Shown: positions 1-8,773, numbered from the stretch's first letter. The stretch is 64,000 nt of DNA from Solitalea longa (GCF_002920915.1 NZ_PQVF01000001.1:310001-374000); one strand, 5' to 3'. Made by a program: numbers and translations. Notes: a model not told the origin generated them from the letters alone.

Positions 1-967
1 TAGATTTGTCAACCACAAAAACCTGATATAGACTCTGAAGTTGATTAACTGCCCTTTGAGGAACTACAACAGCGTTGGGGTAATTGCTGGCTAGAAGTTC
101 AACTTTTACATATAGCCCTGGTCGCAATAATCCTGATTGGTTGGCAAATGATGCTTCGAGTGTAATTGATCCGGTTTCGGGGTCTATCTGGCGGTTGGCA
201 AAATCAATTTTACCCTTTTCGCTGAAAACTGAATTATCGGGCAGTATCAGCGTTACGTCCTGTCGAACGGACTGCTCGCCTTTATAGCTACGCATAAATT
301 TTAGAAATTCCGTTTCATTTATTTGGAAGCGAACTCTTACAGTTCCAGTTTGGGAAATAGTGGAAAGAATATTTGAATTGATGCGGCTTACATAATCTCC
401 AACGCGAACATTAGAAATTCCTATGATTCCATCGATGGGTGCATAGACCTTAGCATAACCGAGTTCAATCTGTGAATTCTGCAATGCTGCTTCGGCAACC
501 TGCTGGCGGGCTCTTGCGGCATTATATTCGGCCTGAGCGTTATCAAGGTCCATTTTGCTCAATGCGTTCATCTCGGCTAAAGGTCTCACGCGGTTAAGCT
601 GGCTTTGCGCCCTGGCAACTTCCGTTTTGGCAGATGCTACATTGCCCGCTGCCTGATCAACGCGGGTTTTGTATTGCATGTCATCAATGGTATAAAGTAA
701 AGTGCCCTTATTTACTTTAGCTCCTTCTTTAAAATACATTCCTGTTACCCAACCTTCAACACGAGCCCTTATATCCACATCGGCTAAACCATAGGTTTGT
801 CCAACGTATTCCTGATATATGGGAACATCTACGCGTTGAGAGTTAATAACGGATACTTCGGAAGGTGGCCCTACTTTAGCAGTTTTTTCACGACAACCAA
901 CACCTAAAAAGAGTAGTAACGATATCTGTGTAGCGAGCACAGAAAACAACTTATAATTTCGAGTCAT
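1..967 (-). CDS. RND efflux periplasmic adaptor subunit (HlyD/AcrA family), 3' part outside window
   Basis: Periplasmic membrane-fusion protein that would link an inner-membrane RND pump to an outer-membrane channel and export drugs or other toxic compounds. About 322 N-terminal residues are visible. They start with a lipoprotein-type signal whose lipobox ends at Cys25 (LGVGC). A biotinyl-lipoyl/barrel-sandwich stretch follows (VDVPIYQEYVG, then RARVEGWV), then an Ala/Gln-rich coiled-coil hairpin, the returning half of the lipoyl domain (YAPIDGIIG) and a beta-barrel part (DPETGSITL, LRPGLYVKV). The order and spacing match AcrA/MexA. The start is the ATG at 965-967, the first codon giving a proper signal. 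The pump gene would be expected beyond the left edge on the same strand, which cannot be seen. The gene is divergent from the TonB receptor at 1239. Confidence 0.9.
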   Translation of the reverse strand, partial: MTRNYKLFSVLATQISLLLFLGVGCREKTAKVGPPSEVSVINSQRVDVPIYQEYVGQTYGLADVDIRARVEGWVTGMYFKEGAKVNKGTLLYTIDDMQYKTRVDQAAGNVASAKTEVARAQSQLNRVRPLAEMNALSKMDLDNAQAEYNAARARQQVAEAALQNSQIELGYAKVYAPIDGIIGISNVRVGDYVSRINSNILSTISQTGTVRVRFQINETEFLKFMRSYKGEQSVRQDVTLILPDNSVFSEKGKIDFANRQIDPETGSITLEASFANQSGLLRPGLYVKVELLASNYPNAVVVPQRAVNQLQSLYQVFVVDKS

Positions 968-1102
968 TTTGAGAGAGTAAATTACTGGAAGTTAATAAAA
1001 TGCATTCTCAATTACTATAGTTCAGTCAAAGTTTTTTTAAGTAAACATAGGCTGTATTCTTTAAAATGAAACTATTTTTTAGCCGGTTAAGAACTGGATT
1101 TT

Positions 1103-1136
1103 ATCGGTGAATATTTTTAGTTGATCGTTCACCGAT
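1103..1136. repeat. 9-bp inverted repeat in the adaptor/TonB-receptor intergenic region
   Basis: Perfect 9-base arms (ATCGGTGAA at 1103-1111, TTCACCGAT at 1128-1136) separated by 16 bases, within the 271-base divergent region between the efflux adaptor and the TonB receptor. It has no poly-T tail on either strand, so it is not an obvious terminator. It could be an operator or a leader hairpin of the receptor mRNA; the sequence alone does not decide. Confidence 0.4.
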
Positions 1137-1238
1137 GGTTTATTGCAGTTTATCGGGTAAAGCCTTGCACTCGTCGGCAAAGTGTTTAAAAAAACAGGTA
1201 CTGTTATCAAATTTGAGCCATCAACACCAGCAGAACTA

Positions 1239-3362
1239 ATGAAAACTTTATCTACACTTACCTTCTTATTTAGCCTGATTGCTTTTGGGACTTTAGCACA
1301 AAATAAAGTCTCGGGGGTAATTAAAAACCAAAAAGGACAGGTTTTAGCAGGAGCAGCTATATCTATTAAAGATTCATATGACGGAGCCACCTCTGACAAG
1401 GACGGTAAATTCTCATTTACTACCGATGAAAAAGAAAGCAAAGAATTAATTGTGAATTTAACAGGGTACGAAATCAATATTCAGCCAATTGTGCTTAATG
1501 GATCCCCAATAGAATTAACAGTGGTATTGGAAGAAGTGGCTACTGAACTGAATACAGTTGTAGTTACTGCAGGAACCATGGAGGCAAATGACCGTAGTAA
1601 AATGGCGCAATTAAAATCATTAGACATTGCCACTACTGCAGGTGCAGAGGCTGATATTATTTCTGCGCTGCAGACTTTGCCGGGTACACAAGCACCCAGT
1701 GGTGAGCAGGGATTGATGGTGCGCGGAGGAGCAGCTTCTGAAACCAAAATGTACTTTGATGGAATGCTAATCAAAAATCCCTACCTGAATGATTTGCCAG
1801 ATATAGCTTCACGCGGACGGTTTTCTCCTTTTATGTTTAAAGGGATGAGTTTTAGTGCTGGTGGTTATTCAGCTCAATACGGTCAGGCTCTTTCATCAGC
1901 TTTAGTTTTAGAAAGTAAAGATCTGGAGCCTAAAACAACAACAGGAGTTAGCATTATGAGTGTTGGCGGAGGTTTGTTGCAAACCAATAAGTTTAAAAGA
2001 AGTTCATTACAGATAGGTGGCCAGTACATTAATTTGCAGCCCTACTATGAATTGGTAAAACAGGATGCCCACTGGAATTATGCGCCTCGCAGCTATAGTG
2101 CATCAGCCAATTATAAGCTTAAAACCGGCAAAACAGGATTGTTTAAATTCTACTCCGAATTTTCGAGTGGAGAACTCGGCTTAAGCTATGATAATCTCGA
2201 AGACTTAAGCAAGCCAAATAGTTATAATAACAGTAACCATAATTTTTTGTTGAACAGTACTTACCAGTCGTTTTTAACGGAAAAGGTTAAGCTTGATGCT
2301 GGAGTTACTTACAGTACAGACCGCGACAGCCTGAAATTGAATTACGATAATATTGGTGATTACGACCGGTTTACAGAGGGCCGGGCAATGCTAACGGTTT
2401 TCTTCGGACGCTTATCGAGTTTAAGATTTGGTGGCGAATATTACAATTCATATAAAGACCAACGGTTTAATGATCAAACCCGAAATTTTACCGACAATCA
2501 AACTGCTGCTTTTGCCGAAACCGATTATTATTTCACCCGCTCATTGGTTGCCCGCTTTGGGTTGCGTTTAGAGAATTCGAGCCTAATGCAGCAGGCTAAT
2601 CTGGCTCCACGCTTATCATTGAGTTACAAACTCAATAAAAACTCACAAACATCACTGGCTTACGGTCGGTTTTACCAAAGTCCTGAGGATAATGTGTTAA
2701 TCGTTGATCGTCACCTTGATTTTCAATCAGCCGATCATTATATCCTCAACTATCAATACATGACTGATAAGCGAACTTTCAGGGCTGAGGCTTTCTATAA
2801 AAACTACGATGGATTGATAAAACATACCGGTGAAGCTGAGAATTATACCAACACAGGAAATGGTTATGCCCGTGGTATTGATATCTTTTGGAGAGATCGC
2901 AAAACCATTCCTACTGCCGATTACTGGATCAGCTATTCATTTTTGGATACCAAAAGAAACTTTAAGGATTACCCGGTTGCCGCGCGTCCCGATTTTGCCG
3001 CAAAACACACGCTTAGTTTAGTGTACAAGCATTATTTAACATCAATTCATTCGCAGGTTGGGTTTACCTACACCTATGCATCGGGTCGCCCTTATTATAA
3101 TCCAAACAATGTTGACTTTATGAGCGACAGAACAAAAGATTACCATAACCTGAGCATGAATATCAGCTACCTTACCCGCGTAATGCGTCAGTTTACGGTG
3201 GTTTATTTATCGATCAATAATGTTCCGGGTTTCAATAATATCTATGGATACAATTATTCAAAAGATGGTTCTGTTCGTCAGCCTATTGAACCACCAGCCA
3301 AACGAACTGTCTTTTTAGGAATGTTTATTACCATAGGCAGTTCCGACTTTAACGCTTTATAG
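1239..3362 (+). CDS. TonB-dependent receptor with N-terminal carboxypeptidase-regulatory-like domain
   Basis: Outer-membrane active transporter of about 707 residues. The start at 1239 is chosen over an upstream in-frame ATG (1182) because it gives a clean signal peptide (MKTLSTLTFLFSLIAFG, cleavage after TLAQ). A CarboxypepD_reg-like beta-sandwich (about residues 23-105) leads into the plug, with a recognisable plug segment at about 144-165 (LQTLPGTQAPS, then MVRGG), followed by a 22-strand-type barrel rich in alternating aromatic residues. No SusC signature and no SusD partner are present, so the ligand is more likely a metal chelate, vitamin or peptide than a glycan, but this cannot be resolved. 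It is followed after 51 bases by a small secreted protein on the same strand, probably co-transcribed. Confidence 0.88.
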   Translation: MKTLSTLTFLFSLIAFGTLAQNKVSGVIKNQKGQVLAGAAISIKDSYDGATSDKDGKFSFTTDEKESKELIVNLTGYEINIQPIVLNGSPIELTVVLEEVATELNTVVVTAGTMEANDRSKMAQLKSLDIATTAGAEADIISALQTLPGTQAPSGEQGLMVRGGAASETKMYFDGMLIKNPYLNDLPDIASRGRFSPFMFKGMSFSAGGYSAQYGQALSSALVLESKDLEPKTTTGVSIMSVGGGLLQTNKFKRSSLQIGGQYINLQPYYELVKQDAHWNYAPRSYSASANYKLKTGKTGLFKFYSEFSSGELGLSYDNLEDLSKPNSYNNSNHNFLLNSTYQSFLTEKVKLDAGVTYSTDRDSLKLNYDNIGDYDRFTEGRAMLTVFFGRLSSLRFGGEYYNSYKDQRFNDQTRNFTDNQTAAFAETDYYFTRSLVARFGLRLENSSLMQQANLAPRLSLSYKLNKNSQTSLAYGRFYQSPEDNVLIVDRHLDFQSADHYILNYQYMTDKRTFRAEAFYKNYDGLIKHTGEAENYTNTGNGYARGIDIFWRDRKTIPTADYWISYSFLDTKRNFKDYPVAARPDFAAKHTLSLVYKHYLTSIHSQVGFTYTYASGRPYYNPNNVDFMSDRTKDYHNLSMNISYLTRVMRQFTVVYLSINNVPGFNNIYGYNYSKDGSVRQPIEPPAKRTVFLGMFITIGSSDFNAL

Positions 3363-3413
3363 TCAACATTTAATCAGTATAAATTTTAAAAAAAATCTAA
3401 CACCTAAATAATT

Positions 3414-4052
3414 ATGAAAACTACACTCTTAACAATCGCCGCCATCTTTACTACCACTATTGCTTTTGCCCAAAGTCCAAACTTCGATAAAGGGATGACG
3501 AAAGGCCTTGAAATGATGAAAAGTGCCAAAGCTGGCGAAGATTTTCTGGCCACGTCCAACTTTTTTGAGCGCATTGCAAGTGCCGAAAAAGACCAGTGGT
3601 TACCCTTTTACTACTCGGCCTACAACTTACTCGTTAGCGGCCATTTCGAGAAAGACAACAACAAAAAGGACGGCATCTTTGATAAGGCTCTTAACCTTAC
3701 CTTGCAAGCCCAGGCCCTGCAACCCAATAATTCGGAGCTCGAAGCACTAACCGGTTATATTAAGTTGATGAAAGTTTATGTGGATCCCATGAGTCGTTAC
3801 ATGGACATTCAGGCAGCTATGGCCAATCTTCAAAAAGCCAAAGAGCTTGATCAGAATAACCCACGAGCAGCATTTATTTTGGCTCAAAACACTTTTTATA
3901 CACCTGAAGCTTACGGAGGTGGTAAGAAATTAGCACTGCCTATGTTGCAGGATGCCATGAAAAAGTACGAGAACTATAAACCAGCCTTTGCATTTGCCCC
4001 TGATTGGGGTGCCGAGCGTTGTAAAACACTTTTAGAAGAAGCGCAGAAATAG
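3414..4052 (+). CDS. Secreted hypothetical protein with TPR-like helical repeats
   Basis: A 212-residue protein with a signal peptide (MKTTLLTIAAIFTTTIAFAQ) and an all-helical body. Segments such as LNLTLQAQALQPNN, then LQKAKELDQNNPRAAF, have the spacing and Ala/Leu/Asn-Pro pattern of tetratricopeptide repeats. It is probably periplasmic. It follows the TonB receptor by 51 bases and is followed by a terminator at 4086, so the two likely form one transcription unit; a helper role for the receptor is inference only. No catalytic motif is visible. Confidence 0.75.
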   Translation: MKTTLLTIAAIFTTTIAFAQSPNFDKGMTKGLEMMKSAKAGEDFLATSNFFERIASAEKDQWLPFYYSAYNLLVSGHFEKDNNKKDGIFDKALNLTLQAQALQPNNSELEALTGYIKLMKVYVDPMSRYMDIQAAMANLQKAKELDQNNPRAAFILAQNTFYTPEAYGGGKKLALPMLQDAMKKYENYKPAFAFAPDWGAERCKTLLEEAQK

Positions 4053-4085
4053 TTGAAGAAGTAAGCTTTTACTTATAATCAGAAG

Positions 4086-4112
4086 GCGATGACCGCGGTT
4101 GTCGCTTTTTTT
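4086..4112 (+). terminator. Intrinsic terminator after the TonB-receptor operon
   Basis: An 8-bp stem (GCGATGAC with GTTGTCGC, two G-T pairs) around a CGCG loop, followed directly by seven T residues. It lies 34 bases after the stop of the TPR-like gene. Confidence 0.8.
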
Positions 4113-4269
4113 CTGTTTAGGGCCTTTGGAATTAGGAAGAACTTTATAACACGGAATAACATGTTTAATGTTTTATTCACAGTGGTTTAAAGAGCAATTT
4201 TTATTATTTTTAATATAGCTGTGAGCGTTTATAAGACAATCACGTCATGAATTTAATCGCCTTAATCCT

Positions 4270-4953
4270 ATGAAACACACATATAAGTTATTCGCTATAC
4301 TAGCATTGCCTTTTCTTATAAACTCTTGTGAAAAAGAGGCTCCTCCTTGTTCAGGGAATTGCGCGTCACTTAGGGTTGATGGAAATGTAATTAATAAATT
4401 GGATAGCACAGTGGCTTCTGGGGTTACGGTGATATTAAGTTGGTCAAAATCTGTCTATATTTCACAAGATCAGGTTATTAGTAAAGTGAATTCTAAAAAA
4501 GATGGAACATTCAATTTTACTTCAAACATCGACACAACATATTTTTCACGCGGTTATTTTCTTACGTTAAGAGTGAGCTCAAACAATGAATATTCGATAT
4601 TGGGATATTCAGGATTAATCAATACAGAAGCTTACTTTTTTGATCCTAATGCGTTTCAAAATATCCATTTTGAGGTTTATAAAAAAGCAAAGCTTAAATT
4701 AAAATTGCATAGATCTCGCAATGACAGTATTCAAAGTTTTTCAATTTCTCACTCGGATATTTTACCTGACTTTTTTATTTATGATTATAATGTTGTTTAT
4801 CCTCAAGAAGGTGAAATAAACGTTTCGACAGTAGCTGATGTGTTTACAAAAATCAGGGTAATAAAAACGCTTATAAATGGAGTCACTACAACAACGATTG
4901 ATTCTATAAAATGTTTAAGTAATTCAACCTTGGTTTACGATATTAACTTCTAA
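4270..4953 (+). CDS. Hypothetical lipoprotein
   Basis: A 227-residue protein with a lipoprotein signal (lipobox LINSC, Cys20) followed by acidic/basic residues (CEKE). The body is beta-rich and starts with a segment (VDGNVINKLD, then VASGVTVIL) reminiscent of Ig-like or carboxypeptidase-regulatory folds, followed by short beta strands. I recognise no family. The codon use is AT-richer than in the neighbouring genes, and the gene stands alone between a terminator (4086) and a separate promoter (5072), so it may be an accessory or recently acquired gene. The function is unknown. Confidence 0.65.
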   Translation: MKHTYKLFAILALPFLINSCEKEAPPCSGNCASLRVDGNVINKLDSTVASGVTVILSWSKSVYISQDQVISKVNSKKDGTFNFTSNIDTTYFSRGYFLTLRVSSNNEYSILGYSGLINTEAYFFDPNAFQNIHFEVYKKAKLKLKLHRSRNDSIQSFSISHSDILPDFFIYDYNVVYPQEGEINVSTVADVFTKIRVIKTLINGVTTTTIDSIKCLSNSTLVYDINF

Positions 4954-5071
4954 AAATCCTGCGCTGTTTCTAAACTAAACTGTTACAAGGTTTAATTGCA
5001 ATTAACCTTTTCGCTGTTTTTAAGCTTATTCAAGTAATTGTTGACTCACTCGCAAATCCTCCAAAACTTCC

Positions 5072-5103
5072 CTTGCCATAACCCGAGCAATCTATTACTT
5101 TTG
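5072..5103 (+). promoter_or_regulatory. Bacteroidota-type promoter for the CsbD-like/clpS pair
   Basis: A perfect TAnnTTTG -7 box (TACTTTTG at 5096-5103) with a TTG-containing -33 box (CTTG at 5072-5075), 20 bases apart, which fits the sigma-A promoter consensus of this phylum. The first codon is at 5122. Confidence 0.55.
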
Positions 5104-5121
5104 CATAAATTATTGTATTAA

Positions 5122-5334
5122 ATGAGCAGTCTGATTAATTCAACCAATTGGGATAAGATTAGAATCAAAATCAAACGTAAATACAACCGCTTAACCGATG
5201 AGGAGTTGGTTCTTGTCCCCGGACAAGAAGATGACTTTATCAACCGATTAATGAAAGCGATAAATAAAGACCGCAATTATGTTGAGTTTATGCTTAGCAA
5301 AATGCAGTCGAATACAGAAAACAACCGTTTATAA
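5122..5334 (+). CDS. CsbD-like small stress protein
   Basis: A 70-residue charged protein. WDKIRIKIKRKYNRLTDEEL followed by GQEDDF and INRLMKAI matches the layout of CsbD-family proteins in Bacteroidetes (W-n-e-l-K-g-k-l-k-q-k-y, l-t-d-d-d-L, G-k-e-d-e-l-l-g-r-l). That family is usually general-stress induced and its biochemical role is unknown. The match is distant: the Lys/Gly core of CsbD is replaced by Ile/Arg. The stop codon overlaps the clpS start (TAATG), suggesting translational coupling. Confidence 0.6.
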   Translation: MSSLINSTNWDKIRIKIKRKYNRLTDEELVLVPGQEDDFINRLMKAINKDRNYVEFMLSKMQSNTENNRL

Positions 5335-5618
5335 TGATGAGCACGGTTATCGAAACCGAAATTCTGGAGGAAGTTGAAGTTGCTACTGAAGTAGGTGAGC
5401 CGGTAAAGCTTGTACTTTGGAACGATGATTTTAACACCTTTGAGCATGTAATTGCCTGCCTGATCAAGTACATCAAAAAAACGTACGATGAGGCTGAAGC
5501 CATTGCATGGGTTGTTCATACAAGAGGTAAATATATTTTGTTGGAGGGCTCCCGCCGTAACCTGGTTGAATATTACAACATCCTTAAGTTTAAAGGTCTT
5601 ACCGTAAGCCTCGATTAA
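5334..5618 (+). CDS. clpS: ATP-dependent Clp protease adaptor ClpS
   Basis: A small cytoplasmic adaptor that binds the ClpA/C N-domain and delivers N-degron substrates. The 94-residue length is typical. The core is recognisable: LVLWNDDFNTFEHV (the conserved N-D-D and T/H residues of the substrate pocket), then IKYIKKTYDEAEAIAW and VHTRGKYILLEG. The first ATG overlaps the stop of the preceding gene; a second ATG follows immediately (5337), so either could be used. The S41 protease gene follows 57 bases after the stop on the same strand. Confidence 0.92.
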   Translation: MMSTVIETEILEEVEVATEVGEPVKLVLWNDDFNTFEHVIACLIKYIKKTYDEAEAIAWVVHTRGKYILLEGSRRNLVEYYNILKFKGLTVSLD

Positions 5619-5675
5619 AGCAACAATACCGTTGTAAATTTTTCGTTTTTACAGAGTATTACTTAGTTTAGGTGA

Positions 5676-7424
5676 ATGAACGTTATGAATAAGGTTGGTG
5701 TTTTTTTTCGATCGCCTGAAAAGTTATTGATTACTAGCGGTTTAGTTGCCGTGTTATTCTTTTCATTTAAGGCGATAGATGAGCAGTTTGAAATAACTAA
5801 AAACCTCGACATATTTACCGGCGTTTACCGCGAAATAAACCTCAATTATGTTGATAAGGTTGATCCGGCCAATTTAATTAATAATGCCGCTAACGCAATC
5901 GACAGTTCCCTCGATCCTTACACCGAATACGTTCCCGAATCTGATTTAGAAAATTTTAAAATGAACTATTTCTCCAATGAGTATGGAGGTATAGGAGCAT
6001 TGATTTTGCAAAAGGATAACAAAACGTTTGTTTCTGAAACTTACGAAGGGTTTCCTGCGCAAAAGGCCGATATACGGGCCGGCGATCAGATGCTGTCGAT
6101 CAATGGGGTTCCGCTAGATGGCAAGAGTAACAACGATGTAAGCGAACTGCTCAAAGGGCAAAACAATTCGGCGTTGATCATTAAAGTTCTGCGGCCGGGT
6201 GAACTAAAACCGATTGAAAAAAGATTGTCGCGCGAGGAAATCAAGTTTCCAAACGTTACTTATTATGGAACTGTTGCCGATAAAGTAGGGTACATTAAGC
6301 TCGATCGGTTTTTAGATGGTTCGGCCATGGAAGTGAAGAATGCCTTTCTGAACTTGAAGAAGAAAAATAAGATCACGGCTTTGGTTCTTGATCTTCGGGG
6401 AAATGGGGGTGGTATTTTACAGGAAGCGGTTAAAATTGTTAATTACTTTGTATCGAAAGGTGAAACAGTGGTTACTCAAAAAGGCCGGTTGCCGCAAAAT
6501 AATTTCGTTTACCTTGCCAGCGTTTTTCCGTTAGATACAACCATTCCACTGGTGGTGCTGATTGATGATGGAACGGCCTCTGCTTCTGAAATTGTGGCCG
6601 GAGCTATGCAGGATCTGGATCGTGGCGTTGTTATTGGTCAACAGAGCTTTGGAAAAGGACTTGTTCAACAAACATTGAAACTTCCTTATAACAGCTTGCT
6701 AAAAGTTACTATCGCTAAATATTATACTCCTAGCGGTCGCTGTATTCAAAAGATAGATTACCTGCATAAGAACAAAAACGGACAGGTTTTTAATATTGCC
6801 GATTCGTTGATTTCGGAATTCAGAACCAAAAATGGTCGCGTGGTATATGATGGCCGCGGAATTACACCTGATGTTTATGTGAAACCTTATTATTTCAGTT
6901 CAATTGCTGCCGCTCTTGTAGAAAATAACCTGTTATTTGATTATGGAACCCAATATCGTCAGAAAAATAGCAGTGTTAAGCAACCCAAAGAGTTTCGACT
7001 GAAACAAAGTGAATATGATGATTTCGTAGAATATGTAAATGGGCAGTCATTCACCTATTCTACCAAAAGCGACAAATTGCTGGAGGAACTTGAGCAGGTT
7101 ACCACTAAAGAAAAGTATTTTGATCAAATTGAGGAGCAGTACAATTCTTTAAAAAGTAAAGCACATAAAAACCGTAAGGATGATCTGATTGAATTTAAAC
7201 CTGAAATATCACAGCTTTTAGAAAATGAAATTATTTCAAGGTATTATTACCAAAGAGGACGCATTGAATCGGCATTTAAATATGATGTTGATTTGAATGA
7301 AGCGTTGAAACTCTTTATGGTTAAAGCCAATTACTACAGTATTTTAAAAGGCGCTGGTGATTATAAAACCATTGGCAAAAACAGCGAGTCGGCTCGAAAA
7401 GCTGAATTGGCTGAAAGGAAATAG
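5676..7424 (+). CDS. C-terminal processing peptidase, S41 family (CtpA/Prc type)
   Basis: Periplasmic Ser/Lys-dyad protease that trims or degrades envelope proteins. It has 582 residues. An N-terminal hydrophobic segment (about 18-32) acts as signal or anchor. A PDZ domain (about 100-185, with GGIGALI and AGDQMLSINGVPL) precedes the S41 catalytic domain. The catalytic Ser302 lies in GTASASEI and Lys327 in SFGKG, with the 25-residue separation typical of CtpA. The long C-terminal extension (about 420-582) is helical and charged, as in Bacteroidetes tail-specific proteases. It faces a convergent gene after 27 bases. Confidence 0.92.
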   Translation: MNVMNKVGVFFRSPEKLLITSGLVAVLFFSFKAIDEQFEITKNLDIFTGVYREINLNYVDKVDPANLINNAANAIDSSLDPYTEYVPESDLENFKMNYFSNEYGGIGALILQKDNKTFVSETYEGFPAQKADIRAGDQMLSINGVPLDGKSNNDVSELLKGQNNSALIIKVLRPGELKPIEKRLSREEIKFPNVTYYGTVADKVGYIKLDRFLDGSAMEVKNAFLNLKKKNKITALVLDLRGNGGGILQEAVKIVNYFVSKGETVVTQKGRLPQNNFVYLASVFPLDTTIPLVVLIDDGTASASEIVAGAMQDLDRGVVIGQQSFGKGLVQQTLKLPYNSLLKVTIAKYYTPSGRCIQKIDYLHKNKNGQVFNIADSLISEFRTKNGRVVYDGRGITPDVYVKPYYFSSIAAALVENNLLFDYGTQYRQKNSSVKQPKEFRLKQSEYDDFVEYVNGQSFTYSTKSDKLLEELEQVTTKEKYFDQIEEQYNSLKSKAHKNRKDDLIEFKPEISQLLENEIISRYYYQRGRIESAFKYDVDLNEALKLFMVKANYYSILKGAGDYKTIGKNSESARKAELAERK

Positions 7425-7451
7425 CGAAAAAGCAGCAACTACAAAATCTGA

Positions 7452-8282
7452 TCATTTCTCTCTTCCCAACCACAGCAACGTATTTATTACCAATTGGTTT
7501 TGAGTTTCATTCTCAAAAGTAAGCGATAACTCTTTGTTGGTACCATGTTCGTAATCAATGTCGTTATGTCCCATGTTAATGTAGATCATTCTGTAGCGTG
7601 TATTGGTCCACACCACCGGGTAATAACCACTATGCCATATTTCATGAGGCTTTGGGCCGGTTCCCAAAGGAAAGCTGGATGGATCAATTGAAAGCAGTAT
7701 TTTAATATCAGGATTTTTGGTTAAATCATTACTCCAACGATACCATTCATTTGGTGCTGAATTGAATTGCTGGGGCAAGTTTTTGGTAACCGGGAGGGTT
7801 GTATTCTCAACTTTTAATACTGCCGAAGTGGGCCTCCAGGTGTTACTCCCATATTCACCCGAACCCAGAAACTTATTATGATACCAATCCCAGTTTTGGG
7901 GATAATCGGAATCGTTTAAGGCAAAGGCCGCAAAATGAAATCCCATCCAACCGCCGCCATTTCTCATGTACTTTTCAAAGGCCTGCCGCTGAGGTAACGA
8001 ATCCGGGCGCGTATCCAGAAATAGTACAACTTGGTATTTTGCCAGAAATTTTTCATTCAGGTTGCTCCAGTTATTAGTTGAATCAAATTTGAAATGATAC
8101 TTACTACTCATTTTTGAAAACCAGCGATTCGCCTCGTGCACAAAGCTTATATGTGCAGCATCATTCTTAGCAGTATAGAAAGCAATAACATTGAAATTAT
8201 CAGTTTTCTTTTGAGCAAAAGAAGTTAAACTCAAACAGCAAACGACCAATAGAAGGATATATTTTTTAATGGTTGATGGCAT
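7452..8282 (-). CDS. Secreted ThuA-domain protein
   Basis: A 276-residue exported protein: signal peptide (IKKYILLLVVCCLSLTSFAQ, residues 5-24) followed by a ThuA-like, glutamine-amidotransferase-fold domain. Supporting segments are NVIAFYTAKND, VVLFLDTRPD, GGGWMGFHFA, the conserved H/E region EIWHSGYYPVVW and YINMGHNDIDY. ThuA proteins are named for trehalose utilisation and are often near sugar genes in Bacteroidetes, but their chemistry is poorly defined. The gene lies convergent to the S41 protease and 52 bases downstream of a small zinc-ribbon gene on the same strand. Confidence 0.85.
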   Translation of the reverse strand: MPSTIKKYILLLVVCCLSLTSFAQKKTDNFNVIAFYTAKNDAAHISFVHEANRWFSKMSSKYHFKFDSTNNWSNLNEKFLAKYQVVLFLDTRPDSLPQRQAFEKYMRNGGGWMGFHFAAFALNDSDYPQNWDWYHNKFLGSGEYGSNTWRPTSAVLKVENTTLPVTKNLPQQFNSAPNEWYRWSNDLTKNPDIKILLSIDPSSFPLGTGPKPHEIWHSGYYPVVWTNTRYRMIYINMGHNDIDYEHGTNKELSLTFENETQNQLVINTLLWLGREK

Positions 8283-8334
8283 CTATATATTCATTTATTG
8301 TTTTGACTTTTGTCTTTCAGAACAAGTGTTATTC

Positions 8335-8637
8335 CTACCTAAAGCTTAGCCCCGCCTCAGTTAAGGCTGCTTTTAATTTCGGAATGGAGCCTGGTCCCAT
8401 TCCATGGAAAGCTAAAATTTCTTTTTCTGAATAGTTAGAAAGATCTTCAAGTGAATTGATCCCATTATTTTCAAGCGCTCTTCTGGCCGGTGCCGATAAC
8501 AAAGCTTGGAAACCAGAAGCTGGTTTACGCTCCTGTTCGCAAATGGGGCAGGTTGGACAGTCGCTACTTTTATAGTAGTGATGCCCTTTTCTGCAGGTTC
8601 GGAGAGTTTTAGATACTATTTGATCGTTTGTTTTCAA
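8335..8637 (-). CDS. Small protein: zinc-ribbon plus RpoA C-terminal-like helix-hairpin-helix domain
   Basis: A 100-residue cytoplasmic protein. The N-terminal part has a rubredoxin-like metal site (Cys15, His19/20, then CPTCPICE with Cys27, Cys30, Cys33). The C-terminal part (about 46-99) closely resembles the C-terminal domain of RNA polymerase alpha: LSAPARRALENNGI, SLEDLSNYSE, then the HhH motif HGMGPGSIPKLKAAL. It is not the real rpoA, since the assembly domain is missing. Stand-alone alpha-CTD-like proteins with a zinc ribbon occur in Bacteroidetes. A DNA- or polymerase-binding role is plausible but inferred. Confidence 0.75.
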   Translation of the reverse strand: MKTNDQIVSKTLRTCRKGHHYYKSSDCPTCPICEQERKPASGFQALLSAPARRALENNGINSLEDLSNYSEKEILAFHGMGPGSIPKLKAALTEAGLSFR

Positions 8638-8653
8638 ACTTGAAAATTATGAA

Positions 8654-8672
8654 TTAACCACTGAGGGCACAG
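8654..8672. repeat. Dispersed intergenic phrase, copy 1
   Basis: A 19-base stretch with core TTAACCAC and GAGGGC that recurs in inverted orientation at 41224-41242 with 16 of 19 bases identical. Both copies lie between genes. Similar accaca-gagg phrases are scattered between genes of many Bacteroidota; here the relation is seen directly only for these two copies. Confidence 0.4.
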
Positions 8673-8710
8673 CGCTACATTGTTTTTACATCTTTGGGTT
8701 GACAAAAAAT

Positions 8711-8773
8711 AAAAAAAGCGGCACTCCGTATTTCGCTTCTATTTTAATCTAAGCCGAAAATACTGAATGCCGC
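8711..8773 (-). terminator. Intrinsic terminator of the GH43 gene
   Basis: Read on the minus strand: a long imperfect stem (GCGGCA, then GTATTTTCG, pairing with CGAAATAC and TGCCGC, about 16 pairs in all) followed by TTTTTTTATTTTTT. It sits 30-90 bases beyond the GH43 stop codon. Confidence 0.85.

Noticed and set aside
1079-1774. Antisense frames of 132 and 97 codons opposite the TonB receptor
   Set aside because: They are opposite a well-supported receptor domain and show no family features.
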